A stretch of DNA of 39,559 bases, from NCBI GenBank assembly GCA_017432895.1, contig JAFRIG010000045.1:1-39559 (forward strand). The letters run 5' to 3'. Shown here piece by piece: positions 28,637 to 36,349 of the stretch. Under the pieces are notes generated by a model. It was not told where the DNA came from, ran no database searches, and was given only the letters and a program-made list of their open reading frames with translations. The translations under genes and the position numbers were made by a program. Source of the stretch: Erysipelotrichaceae bacterium. GTDB lineage: Bacteria; Bacillota_I; Bacilli_A; Erysipelotrichales; Erysipelotrichaceae. Within the stretch, counting starts at the first letter, position 1, and each line of letters starts with the position of its first letter.

Positions 28637-28679
28637 AAAAAAATCATCCGATACAGGCGTTTTGTTCGTGTTCGGATGA
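28637..28679 (-). terminator. Terminator of the MBL-SDR-ADH operon
   Basis: TCATCCGA (28644-28651) pairs with TCGGATGA (28672-28679). Read on the minus strand, a 20-nt loop and an 8-bp stem are followed by seven T's. It lies 21 bases beyond the alcohol dehydrogenase stop. Confidence 0.75.
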
Positions 28680-28699
28680 CTGATTTTAGTTGCGAAATT

Positions 28700-29851
28700 T
28701 TATAAGGATTTCCGATAGATCTCAGAGATGTTTTCGAGGTTGAGCTTCCTTGCGTTGATGATAGTACACTTGTCTGTCAGCGCAATCGGTGTAATCGTCT
28801 CGATATCTTCTTCATTGATGTAAGCACCTAAAGGCTTTATATTGATTTCTTTCAATAAAGAAGTAATCTGATCAATCAGTCCTTCTGCATTGGAGAATCC
28901 GCAATATCTGGCAATCTTTTCATAACGGTCTTTACAGACCGGAAGATTGTATTCCAACACGTTTTTCAACAGCGCACCGATGGCGGCGCCATGGGGAATG
29001 TCAAATCTTGAAGTCAGGATATGACTCAAACCATGGGCAGCCCCGCTCCCGGCTTGAGTGATCAGTCCGGCCATAGTGCTGGCCACCTGCATGTTCAGTC
29101 TTGCCTCCCGGTCGTTTCCGTTATGATAAGCTTTCGGAAGATTATTTAAGATCAAGCGGATTGCCTCCAGACACAAAGTATCGGATATTAGGGTTGATCC
29201 TTTTGCGTTGATGATCCGATCGGAAGTATAAGCTTCCAAGGCGTGGGCCAAGGCATCAATGCCGGAATTGGCAGTGACAGATGCGGGCATCGATAATGTG
29301 AAGAAAGGATCGAGGGCTGTTTCTTTTGAAACCAGAAGCGGTGAGCCGATCGTGATCTTTTCCCTTGTGTTTTCATCGGTAATAACGGCGTATTGGGTAA
29401 CTTCGCTGCCGGTGCCTGAGCTTGTCGGAATCGAATAGAGCGGCAAGGCTGTTTTTGTGAATTTTCGAGGATTCAGAGCGCTGTGAATATACTCAGATAA
29501 TTCGCCACCATTAGTATAGAGAATGCCGGCGGCTTTAGCCAGATCGATGACACTGCCTCCGCCCATAGCCAGAATCGCTTCGCAGTTTTCTTTTGCGATC
29601 AGTTCAAGAACTTCGTTGACTTGGCAAAGAGGTGGATTGGGAAGTGTTTTGTCATAGATCACATAAGAAAGATGGTTTTCGTCAAGACAGCTCAGAATTG
29701 CTTTATGAAGTTGATGAGAGATAATACCTTGATCGGTAACAAACAGGATCTTATGACAGATATCCATATCGGCAATCAGCTTCTTATAAGAACCAACCCC
29801 GATATGAATGACAACGCCGCCGATGCTCAATGTATTAAAGGTGTTCATCAT
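28700..29851 (-). CDS. Iron-containing alcohol dehydrogenase family protein
   Basis: 383 residues, normal for the family. Nucleotide-binding motif MGGGSVIDLAKA (96-107), PTSSGTGSEVT (142-152), and metal ligands D199, H203 (GIDALAHALEAY), H273 (AAHG) and H287 (IPHG), with the usual 14-residue spacing between the last two. Such enzymes interconvert alcohols and aldehydes/ketones (1,2-propanediol, butanol, glycerol, 4-hydroxybutyrate and others) with NAD(P). It is the last gene of an operon with an SDR (ATGA overlap) and an MBL-fold hydrolase. Its likely role is oxidation or reduction of an intermediate derived from the PTS substrate. Confidence 0.9.
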   Translation of the reverse strand: MMNTFNTLSIGGVVIHIGVGSYKKLIADMDICHKILFVTDQGIISHQLHKAILSCLDENHLSYVIYDKTLPNPPLCQVNEVLELIAKENCEAILAMGGGSVIDLAKAAGILYTNGGELSEYIHSALNPRKFTKTALPLYSIPTSSGTGSEVTQYAVITDENTREKITIGSPLLVSKETALDPFFTLSMPASVTANSGIDALAHALEAYTSDRIINAKGSTLISDTLCLEAIRLILNNLPKAYHNGNDREARLNMQVASTMAGLITQAGSGAAHGLSHILTSRFDIPHGAAIGALLKNVLEYNLPVCKDRYEKIARYCGFSNAEGLIDQITSLLKEINIKPLGAYINEEDIETITPIALTDKCTIINARKLNLENISEIYRKSL

Positions 29852-30687
29852 TCATCCTGATAGTCGGTGGAAATCGCAAGAGCCTTCCATTCATCCATAT
29901 CTCTTTTGACTTCGTTGTATTTCTTTATAGCGGACTTATAGCCATCGGATCCTAAGAAAAGATGAAGCGGCGGATTTTCAGACTCATAGACCTGAAGCAG
30001 CACTTCGGCGGCTTTCTGCGGATTGCCGGGCTGATGACCGATGTAGGATTTGTTGGCTTCTTCGGTTCTGGCGTGCATTTCCGCATAAGGTTCCAAGAGA
30101 TTTTTGGTCATTTTTAAAGATCCATAGAAATTGGTGCGGAAGCCGCCCGGTTTGACAGCAGTGACATGAACGCCGAAAGGCTGCATCTCAAAATAAAGGG
30201 CTTCGGAAATACCTTCCACCGCATACTTGCTGGCACAATAGACACCGGTTCCGGCACCGGCATGGAAACCGCCTTTGGAAGAGATGTTGATGATGTGCCC
30301 GTGTCCCTGGCCTCTGAGATAAGGAAGCGCATTGCGGATGACGCTCAGAAGGCCGAAGACATTGACTTCGAAATCGGCTCTGGCTTCCTGATCGGTGACT
30401 TCTTCGATATAGCCGTATTGGGCATAACCGGCGTTGTTGACGACGCAGTCGATCTGTCCGAAGTGTTCCACGACACTTTCAATGGCTCGCTTGATATCTT
30501 CTTCGCTGCTCAGATCCATGCTCAGCGGATAGAAGCGGTCTTCTGTTTCAGAAATCTCTTTTGTCAGGCTTTCGACGGTTCTGGAAGTTGCCGCAACGCG
30601 GTAGCCGGCTTTCAATGCTTCTTTTACAATGTTGAGACCCAGACCTTTGGATGCGCCAGTCACAAACCATACATCATTTCTGTTCAT
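29848..30687 (-). CDS. Short-chain dehydrogenase/reductase (classical SDR)
   Basis: 279 residues. The cofactor loop is TGASKGLG (10-17), followed by NNAG, then the catalytic Ser in INISSKGG and YCASK (Tyr/Lys). An Arg after beta-2 (ATSRTVESL) suggests NADP preference. The substrate loop and the C-terminal helical extension (PGNPQKAAEVLLQVYES...) resemble oxidoreductases of the YusZ/retinol-dehydrogenase-like group. It stands between the MBL hydrolase (12 bases) and the alcohol dehydrogenase (overlap) in one operon. Confidence 0.88.
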   Translation of the reverse strand: MNRNDVWFVTGASKGLGLNIVKEALKAGYRVAATSRTVESLTKEISETEDRFYPLSMDLSSEEDIKRAIESVVEHFGQIDCVVNNAGYAQYGYIEEVTDQEARADFEVNVFGLLSVIRNALPYLRGQGHGHIINISSKGGFHAGAGTGVYCASKYAVEGISEALYFEMQPFGVHVTAVKPGGFRTNFYGSLKMTKNLLEPYAEMHARTEEANKSYIGHQPGNPQKAAEVLLQVYESENPPLHLFLGSDGYKSAIKKYNEVKRDMDEWKALAISTDYQDE

Positions 30688-30699
30688 CTTGTTCTCCTT

Positions 30700-31488
30700 C
30701 TACCTGTAATAAGCAGGTGCTTTTTTATATGTTTCAAATTCTTCAATATCATGCGGATACATGATTTTGGCGTTTTTCTCATTTACAAGGGTGCGTATTT
30801 CTTCTGCGACCTTCTTGAATCCCAAGGAGTCATATTCCCTGCCTCTGGGTCTAAGCGGCGGGCCGAAGTTTTCTTTGGTATATAAGACATCCGAGGGATA
30901 GAAGAGGTTCTGTTCTTCAAGTTCCACCAGCATTCCCAGAAGTCCCGGGCAGTGGCTGCTGCCCAGATGAACGATTTCTACACCCGGAACCAAGGTGAAA
31001 TTGTGGTCGATCGGAATGTAGTGAATGTCATCTCTTTTTATATATTGATCAAAATATAATTCCGCTTTGCCTTTGACTAAGGCGTTTTCGTAATCTTCTT
31101 TCGGAACATAGACGTCGATGTCATGAAACAAAGGAAGATTTCCGATGTGGTCATAGTGCAAGTGAGAGACGACGATGCCTTTGATTTCATCGATCGTAGT
31201 ATTGCACAGAGCCAGCTGGTTTTCCAGCAGCTGTTCCTTACTATATGTATAAGGAAAGGAGAACTCCTGGTGTCTGCCGATCTCGTGCATATATTCATTG
31301 ATGTGCCGATCCATGCCCAAGTCATAGATGAACTTACCCTGAGGATGGTCGATCAACGTGCAATACACCGGCATTTTGGTCCAGACGTTTTCGGGGTTTC
31401 TGTTTTTTTCTGTCGCATAAGTGGCCATGTTGACGATCCAGTTGCGGTCGCAGCTCATATAGCCGTTATCCAATAAATAGACTTTCAT
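30700..31488 (-). CDS. MBL-fold metallohydrolase, N-acyl-lactonase-like
   Basis: 262 residues from the ATG at 31488, chosen because AAAGGAAC precedes it; 20 extra in-frame codons upstream overlap the promoter. Zinc ligands: HLHYDH (109-114), H179, D200 and H246, the complete binuclear set. General shape and length resemble AHL lactonases (AiiA/AttM group), which hydrolyse lactone rings. Beside dehydrogenases and a sugar PTS, a sugar-lactone or other ester/lactone substrate is more plausible than a quorum signal, but that is inference. First gene of the leftward operon. Confidence 0.85.
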   Translation of the reverse strand: MKVYLLDNGYMSCDRNWIVNMATYATEKNRNPENVWTKMPVYCTLIDHPQGKFIYDLGMDRHINEYMHEIGRHQEFSFPYTYSKEQLLENQLALCNTTIDEIKGIVVSHLHYDHIGNLPLFHDIDVYVPKEDYENALVKGKAELYFDQYIKRDDIHYIPIDHNFTLVPGVEIVHLGSSHCPGLLGMLVELEEQNLFYPSDVLYTKENFGPPLRPRGREYDSLGFKKVAEEIRTLVNEKNAKIMYPHDIEEFETYKKAPAYYR

Positions 31489-31519
31489 AACGCGTGTTCC
31501 TTTCTTAATGTACATGCTC

Positions 31520-31548
31520 ATTATATGAAGATAAATGATTATTGTCAA
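31520..31548 (-). promoter_or_regulatory. Consensus promoter of the MBL-SDR-ADH operon
   Basis: On the minus strand TTGACA (plus 31543-31548), a 17-bp spacer and TATAAT (plus 31520-31525), a perfect sigma-A promoter. The octamer TGATTATT (31536-31543) overlaps its spacer and -35. Confidence 0.85.
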
Positions 31549-31551
31549 GGC

Positions 31552-31565
31552 TGAAAGCGATTACA
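31552..31565. promoter_or_regulatory. Catabolite-responsive element (CRE)
   Basis: TGAAAGCGATTACA matches the CcpA consensus TGWAANCGNTNWCA at every position. It lies between the divergent promoters, three bases upstream of the leftward -35, so CcpA/HPr-Ser-P could control both the MBL operon and the PTS operon. Confidence 0.75.
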
Positions 31566-31600
31566 AATGATAAAAATAATCAAATAAATGCAAAATAGTG

Positions 31601-31629
31601 TTGACAACGATCATTTGATTGCGTTATAT
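31601..31629 (+). promoter_or_regulatory. Promoter of the EIICBA-SDR operon
   Basis: TTGACA (31601-31606), a 17-bp spacer and TTATAT (31624-31629), with TATATT at 18 bp as an alternative. Just upstream, AATAATCA at 31575-31582 is the same octamer, inverted, as seen at the other promoter and in the DeoR promoter region. Confidence 0.75.
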
Positions 31630-31681
31630 TGAGATTGTCAAAAGAAATGTTTGCAGACAAATGACGATTTAGGAGGACAAT

Positions 31682-33727
31682 ATGACACAAACAGTGAACA
31701 CATCTGAACAGAAATCATTCTTCAATCGTTTATTCGGCGAGATCCAGCGAATCAGCGGATCCCTGATGTTACCGATTGCCCTTCTGCCGGCTGCCGGCTT
31801 GATGATGGGTATCGGCTTCGCTTTAACAAATGAAACTTTAATCTCAATCGCTCCGTTCTTCACAAACGGCTTCTGGTCCCTGGTCGCAAGAGTCTTCCAG
31901 AGCTGCAGCTCCGTCATCTTCGGAAATCTGCCGCTGATCTTCGCGATCGGTGTTGCCGTCGGTCTTTCCGATAACGATGGTGCAGCGGGCCTGGCAGCGC
32001 TGACTTGCTTCTTCATCACCCACACAACCATTTCAATGGTGCTGGGGATTGATGCGGCAGCGGTTGCCGAACATCCTTATACTTATACCAATGTCTTAGG
32101 TATCAATTCTTTACAGTGCGGGCCGTTCGGTGGTATCGTTATCGGCTATGTCGCATACCGGATCTACATGCGTTTCCACAAGACACAGCTTCCTGATTAC
32201 CTCGGATTCTTCCAGGGCAAGCGTCTTGTTCCGATTGTTGCGGCTTTTGCAGGTGTCGTTTTAGGTGTTGGCTTTGCGTATCTCTGGCCGTATGTTCAGG
32301 CTTTCTTAAATAACACAGCCGGTGCATTGCTCGGGTCGGAAAAACCATCCTTGATTGCCTTGTTTGTCTATGGCTTCTTAATCAAGTTCCTGGTTATCTT
32401 CGGACTTCATCACCTGGTCTATCCGATTTACTACTATCAGATCGGTACTTATGTAACAAAAGCGGGCGCGACGGTTGTCGGTGATCTGCCGATCTACTTC
32501 GCACAGCTGGCTGATAAAGTGACACCGACGGCTGGTTTATATGCGATCGGTGCGTTCGCCGACTGCATGTTTGTCTTGCCGGCAATCTGCTATGCAATTT
32601 ACAAGGTTGCTAAACCGGAACGCAAGAAGGAAGTCGGCGGCGCCATGATGGCAGCAGGCTTCACCTCGTTCTTAACAGGCATCACGGAACCGGCGGTCTT
32701 CTCCTTCGCATTTGCCGCTTTCCCGATCTGGATTCTGAATTCTTGCACCCATGCCATCGTCTTCCCGATTGCGGCAATGATCGGCATGCGCGGCGGTACG
32801 ACTTTCACGGGTGGGCTGATTGACTTCACATTATCCAACATCATCCCGGGAGCTCCGTTATGGTGGATGAACCTGGTAATCGGCGCAATCCTGGCAGTTC
32901 CGACTTACTTCATCACGAAATGGTATATACTCAAGCATGACTGCAAGACAATGGGCAGAGAAGATGATGAAGAAGACGAAGCAGATGTCAGCGAAGTGAC
33001 TTCCGACGATCTTCCTTATCGGATCATTGAGGCTTGCGGCGGTGCTGAAAACCTCGTCAAGATCGATTCCTGCTTCACCAGACTCAGACTCGTTCTCGGT
33101 GATGTCAAGAAAATGAAAAAATCAACTTTAAAGAAATTAGGTGCGACCGATGTCATCGAATACGGCGACAACATTCAGGCGATCTTCGGTACCAAAGCCC
33201 AACTGCTCCGTGATCAGATGAGAGAGATCGTCAAAAACGGTACCACTTCCATCAAAGCGGAAGAAAACAAAACAGAAACAAACGAAACTGCCGATGTTTC
33301 CCAGATTGTTTCTCCGATGACCGGAAAGGTGATCCCGATGAACGAGGTTCCCGATAAGGTCTTTGCGGAAAAGATGATGGGTGAAGGATTTGCGGTTGAA
33401 CTTTCCGAAGGAACAATCGTTTCCCCGGTCAACGGCACGGTTGATTCCATCTTTGAAACAAAACATGCGATCACGATGTTATCCGATGATGGCCTGGCAG
33501 TTCTGCTTCACATCGGTTTGGACACCGTCAATATGAAAGGCGAAGGATTCACCCAGTTGGTTGAACCGGGCGAGCTGGTCAAGGCCGGTCAGCCGTTAAT
33601 GAAGGTGGATCTGGAGAAAGTGAAAGAAGCCGGTTATTCCTTGGTTTCCCCGGTTGTGTTCCCGGAATACAAGGGCGAAGTCAATGTCACCAAGAAGCAG
33701 CTGAAAGCCGGCGAAAAGGTTTTATAA
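31682..33727 (+). CDS. PTS EIICBA, glucose/N-acetylglucosamine superfamily
   Basis: 681 residues. EIIC occupies ~1-420 with many membrane segments and the start RLFGEIQRISGSLMLPIALL. A short charged linker leads to EIIB with KIDSCFTRLRL (phosphocysteine C464). The C-terminal EIIA(Glc)-like domain (~535-675) has H595 and the phosphorylated H610 (LLHIGLDTV), spaced 15 apart as in E. coli H75/H90. It transports and phosphorylates one sugar of the glucose group; ITEPAVFSFAF matches the family's substrate-site region but does not identify the sugar. GGAGGAC precedes the start. The SDR follows 15 bases later. Confidence 0.93.
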   Translation: MTQTVNTSEQKSFFNRLFGEIQRISGSLMLPIALLPAAGLMMGIGFALTNETLISIAPFFTNGFWSLVARVFQSCSSVIFGNLPLIFAIGVAVGLSDNDGAAGLAALTCFFITHTTISMVLGIDAAAVAEHPYTYTNVLGINSLQCGPFGGIVIGYVAYRIYMRFHKTQLPDYLGFFQGKRLVPIVAAFAGVVLGVGFAYLWPYVQAFLNNTAGALLGSEKPSLIALFVYGFLIKFLVIFGLHHLVYPIYYYQIGTYVTKAGATVVGDLPIYFAQLADKVTPTAGLYAIGAFADCMFVLPAICYAIYKVAKPERKKEVGGAMMAAGFTSFLTGITEPAVFSFAFAAFPIWILNSCTHAIVFPIAAMIGMRGGTTFTGGLIDFTLSNIIPGAPLWWMNLVIGAILAVPTYFITKWYILKHDCKTMGREDDEEDEADVSEVTSDDLPYRIIEACGGAENLVKIDSCFTRLRLVLGDVKKMKKSTLKKLGATDVIEYGDNIQAIFGTKAQLLRDQMREIVKNGTTSIKAEENKTETNETADVSQIVSPMTGKVIPMNEVPDKVFAEKMMGEGFAVELSEGTIVSPVNGTVDSIFETKHAITMLSDDGLAVLLHIGLDTVNMKGEGFTQLVEPGELVKAGQPLMKVDLEKVKEAGYSLVSPVVFPEYKGEVNVTKKQLKAGEKVL

Positions 33728-33742
33728 GAAAGGAAGAATACA

Positions 33743-34546
33743 ATGGGTAAACTGGATGGAAGAATCGCCATTATTACCGGTGCCAGCGAAGGAATCGGTC
33801 TGGCGGGCGCAAAACTGTTTCTTGAGGAGGGGGCGAAGGTCGTCATCTCCTCTTCCAACGCCGAAAAAGGCAAGAAAGCGTTAGAAGAACTTAATAATGA
33901 AAACGCATATTATGTCAAGTGTGATGTTTCCAAAGAAGAGGAAGTCATCAACCTCTTTGATGAAACCGAAAAGAAATTCGGGGTTGCGACAATCGTCTAT
34001 GCCAATGCCGGAATTCTGGACATTCAGGAGATTCATAAGACATCATTGGAAGACTGGAACAAGGTCATCAACGTCGACCTGACCGGAACCTTCCTGACCT
34101 GCCGGGAAGCGGTAAAAAGAATGCTGGAACACGGTCTCAAAGGTACGATCCTGACCACCGGCTCTTACAACGGCTTGCGTGGCGGCGCTAACAACGCAGC
34201 TTACTCCGCAGCCAAAGCGGGCATCATGCAGCTGACAAGATCCCTGGCGGAAGGCTATGCCAAGTATGGCATTCGCACCAACTGCGTTTCACCGGGCAAG
34301 GTCCGTACCAAGATGATGACCGGCAATGTCGGCAAGTCAGCGGGTTCCCAGATCTTGAGGGCCGATGGTTCCGCATTATATGACGGATTCTCTGAGTTTG
34401 ATAAACAGGTTCTGAAAGGACAGCTGCTTGGCAGAGTTGGTGAAGCGGAAGAAGTTGCCAAGGTTGCTCTCTTCCTTGCCAGCGAAGATTCCTCCTTCGT
34501 CGTCGGTGAAAACATTATGGTTGACGGCGGACTGATGTCAAGATAA
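33743..34546 (+). CDS. SDR-family oxidoreductase, co-transcribed with PTS EIICBA
   Basis: 267 residues. TGASEGIG (12-19), YANAGI (a variant of NNAG), the catalytic Ser in TTGSYNG and YSAAK. The C-terminal FVVGENIMVDGG is the typical ending of classical SDRs. SSSN after beta-2 with no acidic residue leans to NADP. With the PTS gene 15 bases upstream, it probably oxidises or reduces the imported sugar phosphate, for example a hexitol-phosphate/ketose-phosphate step. The specific reaction is inference. AAAGGAAG precedes the ATG. Confidence 0.88.
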   Translation: MGKLDGRIAIITGASEGIGLAGAKLFLEEGAKVVISSSNAEKGKKALEELNNENAYYVKCDVSKEEEVINLFDETEKKFGVATIVYANAGILDIQEIHKTSLEDWNKVINVDLTGTFLTCREAVKRMLEHGLKGTILTTGSYNGLRGGANNAAYSAAKAGIMQLTRSLAEGYAKYGIRTNCVSPGKVRTKMMTGNVGKSAGSQILRADGSALYDGFSEFDKQVLKGQLLGRVGEAEEVAKVALFLASEDSSFVVGENIMVDGGLMSR

Positions 34547-34562
34547 ACAAACACAAAAAATA

Positions 34563-34593
34563 AAACAAAGCGGATGTCATGTCCGCTTTGTTT
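34563..34593 (+). terminator. Terminator of the EIICBA-SDR operon
   Basis: A 12-bp perfect stem (34563-34574 with 34582-34593, 7-nt loop) containing AAAGCGGA/TCCGCTTT; the 3' arm ends in TTTGTTTAT. It lies 16 bases after the SDR stop. Confidence 0.85.
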
Positions 34594-34611
34594 ATCATCG
34601 GGAAGCAATAG

Positions 34612-34639
34612 AAAACCGTCTTGTGTATCAGACGGTTTT
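34612..34639 (-). terminator. Terminator of the DeoR pair
   Basis: AAAACCGTC (34612-34620) pairs with GACGGTTTT (34631-34639), directly abutting the stop codon of the second DeoR gene. On the minus strand the 3' arm ends in TTTT. Confidence 0.75.
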
Positions 34640-35422
34640 TCAATCAGCGAGGATATGCTTGTATGCTTTGGCGTAGTCTTGCTCAATTCGGTCGGTAATC
34701 AGCGTTACCTCTTCCGGAGAGGCGAAGGTGATCATATATTTTGATCCGAATTTGGAACTGTCAGCCAAAACGTAATGCGTGATCGGCAAGTCGATCAGTT
34801 TCCGTTTGGTTTTGTAGACAATGAAACTGGAAGTCGACAGACCGTTTTCGATGTTGATTCCTCTGCTGCCTAAGAAGGTTTTGGAGATGTTGTAGGATGA
34901 CAGCCGTTCGATCGCATCGTCGTTAGGAACGATGAAATCGTGATCGAGATTGACTTCCCCTTCCGGAAGATATGCCTGAAAGCCTAAGGAGATAATTTTC
35001 TTCAGGTGAATCAGGGAAGTCGTAATGATGATGATGTCTTTGGCATGAATGTGATCCAGCATGTAATAGGTACTGGAACCGGTGCCGATGAAGATGACAT
35101 CGCCGTCATTTACCAATGAGGCGGCTTTTTTGGCGATGGCGATCTTCTTTTCCTTTTCCTGATCGATGACATCGAGAAAGTCGGGATCGCTTGTCGTAAC
35201 GGCATAGGGATCAAAATGACTGCTTCCCTGTTCCGCAATGATCCGGATCGGTTCGATTGAGCCGTGTTTTTTGATGATCAGTCCGGCTTTCGCCATCTTG
35301 ACGATGTCCCGGCGGATGGTTGCCGGGGAGGAATCAAGTTCGGGGACCAATTGGTCAACCGTCAGAGAATCGTGATTCTGAAGCAGCTCCATGATGCGGT
35401 TCCATCTCTGTTGTTCAAACAT
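34640..35422 (-). CDS. DeoR-family transcriptional regulator (second of a tandem pair)
   Basis: 260 residues. An N-terminal DeoR HTH (RIMELLQNHDSLTVDQLVPE ... SPATIRRDIVKM, ~10-50) is followed by a sugar-phosphate-isomerase-like effector domain with the loop GDVIFIGTGSSTYYML (~110-125) and a late VLADSSKFGSK. The family normally releases DNA on binding a phosphorylated sugar. Its ATG shares one base with the stop of the first DeoR gene. The two are clearly paralogous but well diverged, and may form homo- or hetero-oligomers acting on the octamers described here. Confidence 0.88.
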   Translation of the reverse strand: MFEQQRWNRIMELLQNHDSLTVDQLVPELDSSPATIRRDIVKMAKAGLIIKKHGSIEPIRIIAEQGSSHFDPYAVTTSDPDFLDVIDQEKEKKIAIAKKAASLVNDGDVIFIGTGSSTYYMLDHIHAKDIIIITTSLIHLKKIISLGFQAYLPEGEVNLDHDFIVPNDDAIERLSSYNISKTFLGSRGINIENGLSTSSFIVYKTKRKLIDLPITHYVLADSSKFGSKYMITFASPEEVTLITDRIEQDYAKAYKHILAD

Positions 35423-36201
35423 CAGTCTGCCTCCTTTATATATGTAAGATCCTTATACTTCTCCGGAATGTCATTTCCGATGAAGATGACATCTTCGGGT
35501 TTGGTAAAACAAGCCAATGAGCGAATGCCGTACTTGCTGCTGTCGCCAAGCACATAAGCAACGCCCGAGTTATGCAGAATCAGCTGTTTCAGCGAAGAAT
35601 CTTTCAGGCTTGAAGTCGTGTATCCGAAATTGAAGTCAACACCGAGCGTACCGATGAAAGACTTCGAAAAAGTCAATTTTGATAAAGTGATCATTGATGA
35701 ATCGGTCAGTGTGATCGCACCGCGATTGGAATCGATAAATCCTTCCAAGGCGAACGTGTTGATCTTCAGATCAGCAAGCTTCAGCAAGTGAGGAACGCCA
35801 TTGGTGACAGCCGTGATTTTCTTTTCCTTCAGATAATCGATCATGAAGAAAGAAGAAGAACTTGAATCCAGATAGATGGAGTCTCCGTCTTCGACGAAAG
35901 AAGCGGCAGTTTTGGCGATTCTTTGTTTTGCTTCGACGTTTGTCTTTATCTGCATGGAGAATTCATATGGCAGTGTATAGTCGCTGCTTCTGTATGCAGC
36001 AATGTGATTTAAAGGGTCTGCGCCTTTATAAAGCACCGCCCCGCCATGAACACGTTTTGCGATTTTCCGATCTTCCATTTCGATGAGATCCCGTCTTACG
36101 GTTCCCAAAGAAATTTCCAGTTTTTCTGCGATTTCATCAACCGATACAAAGTCTTTGCCTTCCAGCATTTCTTTGATCAGATCGAGACGTTTGTTTGACA
36201 T
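35422..36201 (-). CDS. DeoR-family transcriptional regulator (first of a tandem pair)
   Basis: 259 residues from the ATG at 36201, which has GAGGAG ten bases upstream; an ATG at 36219 would lie on top of that site. HTH: RLDLIKEMLEGKDFVSVDEI ... EISLGTVRRDLIEME. Effector domain with EDGDSIYLDSSSSSFFMIDY (the phosphosugar loop, usually SGTT-like, is Ser-rich here) and a late YVLGDSSKYGIRS. Divergent from the NTF2-like gene across a region with the dyad AATAATCA-n7-TGATTATT, which suggests autoregulation. Confidence 0.88.
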   Translation of the reverse strand: MSNKRLDLIKEMLEGKDFVSVDEIAEKLEISLGTVRRDLIEMEDRKIAKRVHGGAVLYKGADPLNHIAAYRSSDYTLPYEFSMQIKTNVEAKQRIAKTAASFVEDGDSIYLDSSSSSFFMIDYLKEKKITAVTNGVPHLLKLADLKINTFALEGFIDSNRGAITLTDSSMITLSKLTFSKSFIGTLGVDFNFGYTTSSLKDSSLKQLILHNSGVAYVLGDSSKYGIRSLACFTKPEDVIFIGNDIPEKYKDLTYIKEAD

Positions 36202-36233
36202 AATATTCAATCTCCTCATAGAAATTATATCAT

Positions 36234-36256
36234 AATAATCACTAAAATTGATTATT
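36234..36256. promoter_or_regulatory. Candidate DeoR operator (inverted octamers)
   Basis: AATAATCA (36234-36241), a 7-bp spacer and TGATTATT (36249-36256): a perfect 8-bp dyad. The same octamers lie at 31536-31543 and 31575-31582 between the divergent MBL and PTS operons. It sits upstream of the first DeoR gene. Confidence 0.6.
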
Positions 36257-36289
36257 TTATGGTATTTTAAACTATTTTATACCAATAGA

Positions 36290-36318
36290 TTGATTTATAT
36301 GATAATATAAAGTATAAT
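36290..36318 (+). promoter_or_regulatory. Promoter of the NTF2-like/HAD operon
   Basis: TTGATT (36290-36295), a 17-bp spacer and TATAAT (36313-36318). An AAGGAGG ribosome site follows before the ATG at 36350. Confidence 0.75.
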
Positions 36319-36349
36319 ATAATCAATTAAATTAATAAGGAGGTTTTTC

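Noticed and set aside
28505..28705. Plus-strand GTG-led open frame of 66 codons
   Set aside because: No ribosome site, and its second half runs antisense through the terminator of the alcohol dehydrogenase operon. At best its first half is a remnant; not listed as a gene.
30700..31488. Quorum-quenching AHL lactonase as a firm call
   Set aside because: The zinc ligands fit, but the operon context is sugar catabolism and many MBL enzymes share these motifs; kept only as lactonase-like.
31489..31548. Upstream ATG for the MBL-fold gene
   Set aside because: It would place the perfect TTGACA/TATAAT promoter inside the coding sequence; the ATG at 31488 has a proper ribosome site.
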